Positions 1 through 8,836 of a stretch of 64,000 nucleotides of DNA are shown here, in pieces. The translations under genes and the position numbers were made by a program. Source of the stretch: Leishmania mexicana MHOM/GT/2001/U1103 (taxonomy: Eukaryota > Euglenozoa > Kinetoplastea > Trypanosomatida > Trypanosomatidae); NCBI RefSeq assembly GCF_000234665.1, contig NC_018322.1:429825-493824 (forward strand), written 5' to 3'. Below the pieces are notes generated by a model. That model was not told the DNA's origin. It saw only the letters and a list, made by a program, of their open reading frames with translations, and did not search any database. Numbering within the stretch: the first letter of the stretch is position 1; each line of letters begins with the position of its first letter.

Positions 1-1302
1 ACACAGCAGCGTTTTCGTTCCGTCAACGACGTGCGGCGCCAGGTGGAGCCGCTCGGCCTACGATGGTTGCACGACGTTCTGGAGTGCGTGGCGTGTCTGC
101 ACGCCTGTCAGCTCGCACACGGGCACATCCGCCTCAGTGCCTTTACCTACGATGATTTCGGCAACACGGCCCTTGGCGTCTTCTACCCCACCTGGAAAGG
201 CCTCAATTCCGTCAGCCCCGCGCCAGCCGAAGAGCCCAGCGATGCTGCCACGCCGGCGCCGAGCCTCACCGACCGCCAGCACTACGATGTCATTGACGTT
301 GGCATCATGCTGCTTACGGAGCTGCTGCCTCTCTTCACGGCGCGTAGCGGCTCTTCCACCCCACCGCCTGCTACTGCGTTCTCCGCGCTGACTCTGTCAC
401 CCACCTCGAGACACCCGCCGCCTCTTCCCGGCTGCGGCAGTACGGAGGCGGACGCTGCCTCGGATGACATGGTGCGTGTCATGGAAGCCGTTGCGGCTCA
501 CCTCGTAGGGAAGGAGGAACCGCGCTGGTCGCTGCTGGACGCACGACAGTTTGTGCGCCGTTTCCAGCAGCTCCGCTCTGGCGACCTCGCCATCTTTTCG
601 AAGCAGGTGGCGTACCCCGCCTCCTGGGCAATTCGCTGTGCTGTACCACCGGTGCAGCTCGTCGCTGTGAACGCAACGCCGTTCCGCTTTCCAGCCACCC
701 TAACGGCGTCAGCCGCCACAGTGCGAGTTTACCACAACCGCCATGTCTCGCTATGGGAGACGTACTGGCGGTGTCGGCACCAGATGACCACGCTGCACCG
801 CGGTAGCCACATGCTCCCGTCCGTGGTCACGCAAACCCCTCCACTTCTCTTGTGCAGCGACGACTTCGAGGTACATGAACGCTACCTATGGTGCGCGTGC
901 ACACACGAGGAGGTGGCGTGGGAGCGCTGCCAAGACGGCTTCCGCTCCTTGCGACGCGACGCGACTCAGCTCACACTCGGCAACGATATGCTGCCCTTCT
1001 CGCTTGTCGCACCCTCAGTCCGTCCTGGCGGTAGTGCTGAACTGTGGGGTGTCATCTGCCGCGCGACGCTCGGAACAACCCTTGAAGAGACGGAGGAGGA
1101 GTTCGCCGCTACGGAGAGCAAGACGGACATGGCCACAGCGCAGTACAACAAGCTGTCATATGCTGCCCAGCGCCGTAGCCACCTCGTCACACGGCCGCAC
1201 GCGAAGCAAGAACAACAGGCAGAGCCCCCGTTGGCAATCTGGGTGCCATCCCCGTGGGCCCGATGTTATCCCGAATATATTGTCCACATTTCGTGGCTGT
1301 GA
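1..1302 (+). CDS. Kinase-like (pseudokinase-like) protein, 5' partial
   Basis: The frame is open from base 1, so the true start lies left of the window; 433 codons are visible before TGA at 1300-1302. The N-terminal part resembles a protein-kinase C-lobe that has lost catalysis. A helix ending in a leucine-histidine pair leads to HGHIR, where active kinases have HRDLK, and further on DVIDVGIMLLTELL matches the alpha-F helix region. No DFG or APE motif is recognisable. The C-terminal 250 residues match no family I can name. The protein-like sequence runs to within a few codons of the stop, and the DNA turns into C-rich repeat-like sequence at once, so the natural 3' end may have been lost. It could instead be part of a larger scaffold protein with a kinase-like module. 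The coding call is firm; the function is unknown. Confidence 0.7.
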   Translation, partial: TQQRFRSVNDVRRQVEPLGLRWLHDVLECVACLHACQLAHGHIRLSAFTYDDFGNTALGVFYPTWKGLNSVSPAPAEEPSDAATPAPSLTDRQHYDVIDVGIMLLTELLPLFTARSGSSTPPPATAFSALTLSPTSRHPPPLPGCGSTEADAASDDMVRVMEAVAAHLVGKEEPRWSLLDARQFVRRFQQLRSGDLAIFSKQVAYPASWAIRCAVPPVQLVAVNATPFRFPATLTASAATVRVYHNRHVSLWETYWRCRHQMTTLHRGSHMLPSVVTQTPPLLLCSDDFEVHERYLWCACTHEEVAWERCQDGFRSLRRDATQLTLGNDMLPFSLVAPSVRPGGSAELWGVICRATLGTTLEETEEEFAATESKTDMATAQYNKLSYAAQRRSHLVTRPHAKQEQQAEPPLAIWVPSPWARCYPEYIVHISWL

Positions 1303-1400
1303 AGACAAAAAAGAGACCCGCCCATATCACCACGCCTTTTCCTGCAGCTGCCTGCGTCCTCCCCCCCCCCCATGTGGCCGGCCCAACCCCGCCCACCACC

Positions 1401-1500
1401 NNNNNNNNNNNNNNNNNNNNNNNNNNNNNNNNNNNNNNNNNNNNNNNNNNNNNNNNNNNNNNNNNNNNNNNNNNNNNNNNNNNNNNNNNNNNNNNNNNNN
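1401..1500. other. Assembly gap of 100 N
   Basis: Exactly 100 N bases, the usual placeholder for a gap of unknown size. The 15 bases just before it (1386-1400) are identical to the 15 just after it (1501-1515), so the two contigs may overlap, or the gap may lie in a short tandem repeat. Confidence 0.98.
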
Positions 1501-1782
1501 ACCCCGCCCACCACCGGCCCCCCCGGCACCCCATCCCCCCAGCCCGCCCAATCACCAAAACACCCCAAAACAACTACATACCGCCGCCTTGCCCGTCAGC
1601 CTCCTGGGCCCCAGCGAAAGGCGGACGCCCCGGCCCGCCAGCTTGCCCTGGCGCCACCCCCCCCTCGGCCGAAAAACAAGGGGGGGCTGGCGGCCCCCCC
1701 TGCAAAGGAATCCCACCCACCGCCTGACCCGCACGCCCGCGACGGGGACGCGCGCGCAGCAGGCGAAAACGGCCCGCGCACA

Positions 1783-2068
1783 CGCACGCACCAGCGCACA
1801 GGGAGCCCACCGCGCGCCCGCCGGAGGGGCCGCCGCACACGCAGGACGGGGGAAAACCCATGCCTAGCGAGCGGGGCGTGCGTAACCAGGTCGTTGCGTC
1901 AGACGGGGTGTGCTTTCAGCCCCCAGCGATCCGCAAACCCCGCGCAGGATACCGGCCGCAACGCCGGGTCGGTTGCCCCCATGGCAAACACAGGTGGGGG
2001 CCGGGGCTCTGGCGGGGGTGGGGGCCACCACAGCGCCAGCGGGGCAGCAGGCAGCACACCACCCCCAC
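1783..2068 (-). repeat. Repeat module A, copy 1
   Basis: 286 bp matching 31964-32249 in inverted orientation, with only a few mismatches by eye (for example near 1860-1870). Both copies have the same length and similarity stops sharply at both ends. Confidence 0.9.
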
Positions 2069-3359
2069 ACCCAGCCACCCGACGCACACAGGCCAGCCCC
2101 TTCGCGGGAGCGGGCAAGCATGGACTCCTGCCGTCTTGTGGGCTCAGCACCCCTGCGCATTGATGCGGGACCGCAGCCGCCCAGGAGCCCCCCGCGGAGA
2201 GGGGGGGGGCCACCCCCCGCATACCGCTTGCCCTTCATGATTCAGAGAGCCCCGCCCGGGATCAATGTGCCGAAGTGAAAGTGACAGCTGCAAATGGGAT
2301 GGCGAGGCCCCGGTTCTCTGAAAGCACCGATGTTTACATACGGATACGAAAGCCGCCGACGCCTTTTTTAAGGACACCCCCATTAGTTATGCGACCTCTT
2401 TGGCGAAATCCGTGGGATAGTTCCCCCACTAGTTGCCGGGTGGGGATGCACATGTGCGTGGCGCTCCGGAACCGTGAAGCCGAGGGAAAGCGGATCGTTT
2501 TCTGCTGTCTGGCTCTTCTTTCTGCGCGGGGTCGTTGCGCCCGCTACGACGGGCGATTTCGTGTAACAGTGGCTGGCCCTTCCCCTCGGCTAACGCGGGC
2601 GCTGTATATTGGCCGCGGTTTCTTTACCACCACGCAAAAAGAAGCAGAGATCCATTTGCCGACGCCGCCAGTGTGGCAAGGTGCCCCTGCGTGTGCTTTT
2701 CGGGCGGCGGCTATCCCGATGGCCCCGGAGGCGTTGCAGCCGCTGCTGCGGATTTGGCTCGCCACCCGTCCGCGAAGAAAAGCGAGCCGCCGCGCACAAA
2801 GCCCCACAGATAACGGTGACGCTCTGGCTGCTGCGGCCCGCGGCGGGAGCCGCGCGTTTCGCTTCTCGAAGCCGCCGCCCACACCACCACCCCTCACCAT
2901 CTTTCCAACAAGCGGGAGAACCGCGGCGCGGTGTGCCGCACACCCCCGGCTCGCAAAAAGGTGAAAAAAAAACATGCAAAACACGATCGAAATGGGTGGT
3001 CCCCCAGAGGCGGCCCCCGTGCACCCAACCCGGAAAAAAACAAGCTGCGGCGGTAAAAACCACAGTTTCAGCGATATTTCCGCCCCACCGCGAGACATAC
3101 CATCCCCCTTCCGCCGCCCCCCGCCAAAGCCAAACGCAAAAAACGACAACCGAGTGACAAACACGTGATGCGGAAAGACTGCGCGGGGATGCCCCGCACC
3201 TTTTTAGCGCCACCACCCGCCGGGTTAGGGGCGCAAACGTCGCTTGAGCAAACGCCGCCCCTGCTCGCCACCCCCCTAGCGTTGGGCCGCTGTTTTGGTA
3301 TGCAAGCAGGCGGGGTTTGGGGCCGGGTGGCGAAGGCGGGGCCCGGCCCCTTGTGGATG

Positions 3360-3449
3360 AGCCTTGTCTCCCGGACGCTTTCGCAGCCACCGCAGGGTAA
3401 CCCGCCCATGCCGGTTGCGTAGGCCGCGGATCGGTGTCACCGAAACTGT
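3360..3449 (-). repeat. Diverged protein-like segment D, copy 1
   Basis: Aligns without gaps over 30 codons with 44556-44645. By hand count 61 of 90 bases and 17 of 30 residues are identical, and seven codons differ only synonymously. Shared residues include LRN, HG and GDK. It lies in frame inside the 155-codon minus-strand frame 3743-3276. Confidence 0.6.
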
Positions 3450-3465
3450 GGGGCGGGGCGGCGGC

Positions 3466-3925
3466 CCCCCCCCCTCACCTGCTACGCCAGGGCGCCGAAA
3501 ACCTGAGAGACCGCGCCCCGCGCAGCCCGTGGGGGGCATAACGCGCCCCTTTCGGGGGACACACATCCATCGAGGATTCGCCGAGGAACCCGGCCAACCC
3601 GCCCCGCTTTTAGGGTTGCCCAGACCGTCGCCATTCCACGGTATACGGCGCAGGCGGGGCACAGGACTACGCGCAACGCCGCCGCAGTGCAGCAAAAGCG
3701 GAAAGAAAAAAATGTAGGTGAGTGCAGATGTTTGTCGAGCCATCAGGGGAATTCATAGCGAGGCGGCCGGAACGCGATCGTGGCGGCGGGCCTCCTCGGC
3801 ACATTGCTGCCCCCGGCGTTTCCGCCGACAACGCGAGCCCGCAGCCGTGCCCGAGGATAGGTCACGGGCTCTTGGTTTCAACGGAAAGTGTCTACCGTAC
3901 CCTGCCCCCTTGGTGGGGCGAACCC
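3466..3925 (-). repeat. Repeat module B, copy 1
   Basis: Near-identical inverted copy of 43250-43692 over about 440 bp. It includes the start of the open frame beginning MARQTSALTY (minus-strand ATG at 3743). Similarity weakens above about 3909, within the ribozyme-like 5' end, which is still partly alignable to about 3925. Confidence 0.88.
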
Positions 3926-5429
3926 GGCGCAAACGCATTTGTGGAGATGCTGCTGGATAGGTTGGGGGTTTGGCTTGTGGGTCGGGTTTTTTGGACGCAG
4001 AACTCTTTTGTGGTGGTTGGCAGCGCCTCTGGGAAACAAATGTGTGCAGAAGTTGTTCTGTGGTTGTGCGTGTTGGAAAACAGGTGTGCATAAGATACGC
4101 ATTGTTGGGGCGTAATATCTCAGAGATCATGGGCAACACTAGCGGAATTGGGGCGTGGCTTTGTCCTTTTCTTTGCTTCGGAACGGGGTTTTTCTAGTGT
4201 GTGGGGTTTGGTGTGGCGCTTGGAAGGGGGGATGGGTGGCGGCCGTGGGGCTCCGTTTGTCGGTATTGGGGGTCTTGTGGGGCGCCTGTGGGGGCCGGGT
4301 TCCTGTGAATGGGGTGGCGGGGGCTTGCAGGACTTATCGTTTTAGTTTTTTTTGGAGAAAAAAAGCCGTTTTGTTGAAGTGCATATCTGGTTTCCAATGG
4401 CGGCGCGTTCCGCTACCGCAGCGCAAGGCAACATCTGTGGCCAGGTAAAGGCTTTTTTTGTCGCGAGTTGCGATTTGGATGGGGAATTTTCTGCGGGGTT
4501 TTGGTGCCGTGGCACTTTGGGGCTGGGAAAAAGCGGCCCGGGGCCTACGGCCGCCGGGTGGCGCGCGGGGGGTGGGGGGAAGCCAACCCCCAACCCAACC
4601 CCTTGCGAGCCCAACGGAACGAGTAGCGGCGAATCGGGGCGATCGTTGGTTCTTTTAGGAATCAATTAGCTCCGCCTTCTTTGCAGAAATGCTTCCGCGG
4701 AGGGGCCAAAAGGGACCAGCGTCAGTCTGGTGCTTGGTTTTCTTGCCGAAAAAAGCTTACCGTGGGCGGCGTGGGGCCTGTCCCCGTTTTATGGGTCTGA
4801 AAGGGTGGCGGCCCTGAAAGGCCGCAGTTCAGGTAAGCCAACTCAGCTTAGCAGAAGGCTCACATCTGGTAAAGGCGACTGGGGCCCAGGTGCTGCTGAC
4901 GGTGTGTGGAGATGGGGGGGGGTGTAGTTTTTGTAAAGCGCAGTACTGACAATGTCGCCCAGGTGTTGTGGAGGGGGTGGGTGGGAAAGTTGAACGGCTA
5001 GTGGGCCAAGTAAAGCGATAGTGACGAGGATGATGCAGGCTTCTGTTTCGGGGCGTTTCGCGATTTTTCTGCCTTCGCCGACCTGAAGGTGTGGAAAAGT
5101 TGCCCGCTGCAAAAAATACTTGCCTGTTGCGTCCACTGGGGGCTGTTTTTTCGGGCAGTTTTTTCTCTCACTATCGCAAAGGGATGGCAAGAGGTCCAAC
5201 TGTGTACTGACTGTTTCCAAGGGAAAGGTCCAGCATTGAAGAGAGCCGCCACGATATGCCCCAACATCTTTGTCATGTTTTGCCTTTGCACGGGTGCTTG
5301 TCTAATGTTTCTCTCCAGGTGATGGGAAATAAGAAGTGTGTCGAGATAAGGTGGGAAAAACTTTCCCTAAATGAGAGGACAAACAAACAGAAATCACGCA
5401 GTTGCGGAGATGTATTTTCACACGAATAG

Positions 5430-5645
5430 CCGGAGGGCTCGTTAGCACTCTTGCAATTCTCTCATTCCAATTGATGGCACATGCGTGTTCATTGCTACAG
5501 GTCGCTGCGACGCCATGCCATCCAGGACCTGACCACTGACCTCAATAGGGATACATCGTTCTGTATCCTCCGCATCGTAGGTACTTGACCTTGTCGCCGC
5601 CAGGGGTGCTTTGGCATCGGGAGGAGATAGGGGCTGGCTAGATTC
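5430..5645 (-). mobile_element. SIDER2-like retroposon remnant, antisense
   Basis: The reverse complement aligns with the SIDER2-like element at 31285. Shared stretches include a diverged 5' signature (cccgatgcc...ggtcaag) and ggtcaggtcctggatggc further in. The alignable part is about 210 bp, and the 3' limit is unclear. It has an open minus-strand frame without an ATG at its head, which is explained by descent from the element rather than by a gene. SIDERs are short degenerate retroposons of Leishmania related to ingi/L1Tc and are often linked to 3'UTR-mediated mRNA control. This copy lies antisense, upstream of the calpain-like gene. Confidence 0.65.
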
Positions 5646-5947
5646 CCTCACGGAGAGAGTGGGTGCTGGACCCCGATACCACGCACTGAGGTGTCCTCCG
5701 TCATTAGGGAGCTCATATCATGCGAACTACAATGATGTGATTTCTTCGTCATGGCGGTTTCAGCAGCGCAAGCCACTTTCTGCATCAGTCTCGCTTTGGA
5801 TAGAGTGTGAAGACTATTCAAGGAAAATCAGTTTTTTTTCTCACAGTTGGGATCTTCACCTCGTTCCTTCTGAGTCCATGCCGGTGGTGTCTGCGGTGTT
5901 GTAGTTTTCACAGCCTAAAGCCAAAACGCTCTTCAGGTGCCTCATCA

Positions 5948-6008
5948 AAGTTTTCCTCCGTTTTCTACCTTCTCTCCTGTTTTTTTTATATCTCTTTTAT
6001 CATCTGAG
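5948..6008 (+). promoter_or_regulatory. Polypyrimidine tract and splice acceptor (calpain-like)
   Basis: A pyrimidine-rich run is followed by its first AG at 6007-6008. No ATG lies between it and 6116, so this acceptor supports that start and gives a 5'UTR of about 107 nt. Confidence 0.65.
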
Positions 6009-6115
6009 TGCCTTTTCGCTGGACTAGGAACTGTAGCAAAAGGCAAAAGAGTGCAGAGACAGTCATTTTCCAGAGCACACATACACACACAAACACCAGT
6101 AAAAACTGGGAACCC

Positions 6116-8407
6116 ATGACAGTGACACGAGAGCAGTCATATATCTCTGTATGCAGGGAACTAAATGACCTCCCTCTTCGCCAGGTTCAAGAGGCCTTGA
6201 AGTATGGCGATGCAAGGCTTGATGTCAGCGGAATTTACTTACCACGGAAGCACTTTCGCTGCGTACTGCAATTTATCGAGGAGCGCCCCGACATCGAAGA
6301 GCTAATCTTGGATGGCGTGAACATAGGTGTGGAGGAGGTGAAGCTACTGAAAGAGTCACTGCTGCGCTCTTGCGTGTCAAAGCTGAGTCTGCAGCGGATA
6401 AAGCTGGACTCTGCAAGCGCGAAAATTATTCGTCAACTTTGCATTGAAAATTCGAACTTAGTGTCTGTTGTACTGAGAGAGACGTGCATCCCTTCTTATC
6501 TAGTCGATGAAATTATGCTGATTGTTGATTTGAATCGGTTGAACGCGGAATCGTCGAGCTCCACGTCTACTGCGGAGGCGCAACAGAAGGCCTCGGGTGT
6601 GGGACGGTGGATTCTTTTCAGGGGAAGAAAGGACCGTGACTTTTGTGGGACTGTGAAGCTATCAACTAGTGTGACGAGAAAAGTTGTCGACGGTTTTGTT
6701 ACATCATACGACTCTGTTTTTAGTGATATCTCTTTTCAACAAGACGCTTTCAATCATCCTGTTGCAGGGACGGAAGCAATTCGATTGAATAGATACTCTG
6801 CATTGCACTCCTTTCAGGAAGCTAAGCTGGGAAATTCCAAAGCTCCTTTCTCGCCATCGCCTTATTACAACAACCAGAATTTGTGCGCTGCTTTGAATGT
6901 TCTCACTTTTTACAACGCCCTTTGCAAGTCGTTGGTTGTAAAACGATACGATAAGGCGGGGCTGTACGTGTTTCGCCTTTTTGCCGGCGGATCACCTGTT
7001 GAGGTGTACGTTGACGATTTAGTTCCATGCATTCACGTAGATGCGACATGCACCATTGTAGGTTTGAATTCGTGCAGTAGCCCGTTTTACGCCGCGGTCC
7101 TTGAGAAGGCTGTTGCAAAAGCAATAGGTGGTTATCGCTACATCCAAGAACTATCGTTACGTGACTGCATCGAGCTCCTTACAGGTTGCACAGCTTTCGA
7201 AGTGAATTTATTGAGGCGATCATCGTTTTCTACCACTTTCGACACGCTACGAGCCCTGAGCGAGTATGGACACAAACTGGTCGCGTGCGCCATCCCGCGT
7301 ACCTCGATTGAGGAACAAACGTTCGAAGAGAGCGGGGTGTGGTGCGGAATTCCGTACGCCATTTTGAAAACGGATGTTTGCCGAAAAAAAGGTATTCACT
7401 ATGTTTTTTTGATTCAGGTGGCTGCCCCGTCGAATGGAAGGGCCCTGAAGTACGCGTTTGAGTATGAGATGTACAAGACCGAAGAGGTAAATGGGAACTG
7501 TGTTTTGTGGGTGACGTTTGAAGACTTTGCTGCTACGTTTGAGCGCCTTTTTCTTCTTCTGTGGCCTTTCGACGACGCTGTATCGGATCATAAAAATACT
7601 GTGGAGTTTCAAGTGGCGAGCGAGTCTTTGTCTGCGTCTTCTCAATTCGCTAAGAACCCCAGTTTTTTGCTTCAAAATGAAGGAAAGAACTCAAGCCCGG
7701 TTATGGTGTCGTTATCCACTTTTTCCGCATCTGACGTCGCAATTGGAGCCAAATGTCTTTTTTACAAGGCCGCTAATACTGAGAATGGAGCTTCTCTGCG
7801 TCGCTACAATGTATGCGAAAACAATGCATTGTTTGACTCGGAGGTGTTTGAAGGGAATGAGGGGTCTTTTTTTTTCAATCTGCTCCCCACAGAGCGCCTG
7901 CAGATGACTCTTTCTTCACGTGTACCAAGCAGCTTTAGGATTGGAATATCATCCGTGGAGAATGTCACCGCGATTCAGCTCCCAGACATTATGACTTCGT
8001 CCACTTTGTCTGCAAAGTGGAACACGTTCTTTAAGGCAAAGCGTTTTTCTGACGATATATTTCAGCTTAACAGGATTAGTGGTGGAATCACTGTTAGTCT
8101 TGTACTTGCTCTCTCTCAAACCACTGGCAACAGCCCTCCTTTCCCGCTCGGAGTTCTTGGTTGGAAGGGTACTTCTATCGACATTGTCGATGCAGCCAAT
8201 CCACATTTTTCCACACAACAGGAAAGGAGCACTGTCTGCGTACATAGCTTCCTGCTTACTCTCGGTGCTGGTGAAAGCGTCTTTATCCTTCCTTATTGCT
8301 GTGGAAACCGATGTCCTGATGATTATGATCTTACGGTTTTCTGCAAGGAAAGCTTTACGCAGAGCAGAGTGAAAACGGCCTCTGTGCTACGATGTACAAA
8401 GACCTGA
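6116..8407 (+). CDS. Calpain-like cysteine peptidase homologue, catalytically degenerate
   Basis: 763 residues from the first ATG after the splice acceptor; the frame upstream to 6008 lacks ATG. Residues about 20-130 are leucine-rich-repeat-like (paired LILDGVNI and LSLQRIKL strands). Residues about 200-480 resemble a calpain protease core. The active-site segment reads NNQNLCAALNVL (252-263) where active calpains have GDCWLLAAL, so the catalytic cysteine position appears to be Gln and Cys257 is displaced. The histidine region reads GIHYVFLI (426-433), also off register, and no NPWG-like asparagine motif is seen. The C-terminal part resembles calpain beta-sandwich domains. Trypanosomatids have many such proteins, thought to be structural or regulatory. 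No N-myristoylation or membrane signal is visible. The family call is fairly secure; loss of activity is inferred from the motifs. Confidence 0.8.
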   Translation: MTVTREQSYISVCRELNDLPLRQVQEALKYGDARLDVSGIYLPRKHFRCVLQFIEERPDIEELILDGVNIGVEEVKLLKESLLRSCVSKLSLQRIKLDSASAKIIRQLCIENSNLVSVVLRETCIPSYLVDEIMLIVDLNRLNAESSSSTSTAEAQQKASGVGRWILFRGRKDRDFCGTVKLSTSVTRKVVDGFVTSYDSVFSDISFQQDAFNHPVAGTEAIRLNRYSALHSFQEAKLGNSKAPFSPSPYYNNQNLCAALNVLTFYNALCKSLVVKRYDKAGLYVFRLFAGGSPVEVYVDDLVPCIHVDATCTIVGLNSCSSPFYAAVLEKAVAKAIGGYRYIQELSLRDCIELLTGCTAFEVNLLRRSSFSTTFDTLRALSEYGHKLVACAIPRTSIEEQTFEESGVWCGIPYAILKTDVCRKKGIHYVFLIQVAAPSNGRALKYAFEYEMYKTEEVNGNCVLWVTFEDFAATFERLFLLLWPFDDAVSDHKNTVEFQVASESLSASSQFAKNPSFLLQNEGKNSSPVMVSLSTFSASDVAIGAKCLFYKAANTENGASLRRYNVCENNALFDSEVFEGNEGSFFFNLLPTERLQMTLSSRVPSSFRIGISSVENVTAIQLPDIMTSSTLSAKWNTFFKAKRFSDDIFQLNRISGGITVSLVLALSQTTGNSPPFPLGVLGWKGTSIDIVDAANPHFSTQQERSTVCVHSFLLTLGAGESVFILPYCCGNRCPDDYDLTVFCKESFTQSRVKTASVLRCTKT

Positions 8408-8836
8408 CGATGCTTTATCGTCAGCATCTTACAAGTAAACCAACCAACCGAGAATAATAATATAAAAAAGAGCCTCAGAGCCATATTTCGCCACTGTAGC
8501 CCTTGGAGTGGAATCCCACTCAACCATGACTAGTGGGTGTTTTTTTTCCCGAGTGCATCCATCTCAACGGGGGAATTCACGACCACACTCACAAAGTGTT
8601 TCGCGTTTCAAATGATGCATTGGCGATAGAGATATGCTCCCTACTATGAAAGAAACCCTCTGCCACTTCTCCAACGACACTCTCATTTTTTTTTTCTGCT
8701 TCTGGGCGGGATCTTTATTATTATTATTCCCAACCCTTCATTTTTCTCTCGCGAGGTTTGAGGTGTTTCTCTCGATGAAACACCGTGTCAGGTGGTGATT
8801 CTTCAATTCTCACTTTTTCCTTGCTCTCGGTAGCCA
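8408..8836. other. Calpain-like/Vps16 spacer
   Basis: A 429-bp spacer with no gene. It holds an ATT repeat (8713-8729), a T-rich tract near 8684 and two pyrimidine tracts, each followed by an AG (8754-8755 and 8832-8833), which are candidate Vps16 splice acceptors. Confidence 0.6.

Larger units (their letters stand above)
1783..3925 (-). mobile_element. Degenerate ingi/L1Tc-type retroposon, inverted
   Basis: On the minus strand the order is a 5' module (B, about 3925-3466), an adjoining 90-bp protein-like segment (D, 3449-3360), about 1.3 kb of unplaced sequence, then module A (2068-1783). B and A have near-identical partners at 43.2 kb and 32.0 kb; D has a diverged partner at 44.6 kb. The 5' end keeps the downstream half of the Pr77/HDV-like signature, but the strand that should form the first P1 arm has diverged, so the ribozyme should be inactive. 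Assignment to the ingi/L1Tc clade rests on that signature. No reverse transcriptase motif was recognised. Confidence 0.6.
1303..6115. other. Long repeat-derived spacer before the calpain-like gene
   Basis: This 4.8 kb holds no credible gene. From 1303 to about 3900 the + strand is rich in C and A with long C runs. From about 3900 to 5000 it becomes rich in G and T. It contains the N gap, inverted retroposon modules (1783-3925) and an antisense SIDER2-like remnant (5430-5645). Only the last 170 bp, with a strong pyrimidine tract ending near 6000, looks like a normal Leishmania upstream region. Open frames here are short, overlap on several strands and lack family features. Confidence 0.6.

Noticed and set aside
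1303..5300. Contaminating bacterial or host DNA
   Set aside because: The GC-rich sequence looks foreign, but its modules recur at two other loci in the scaffold and one is joined to a trypanosomatid retroposon signature.
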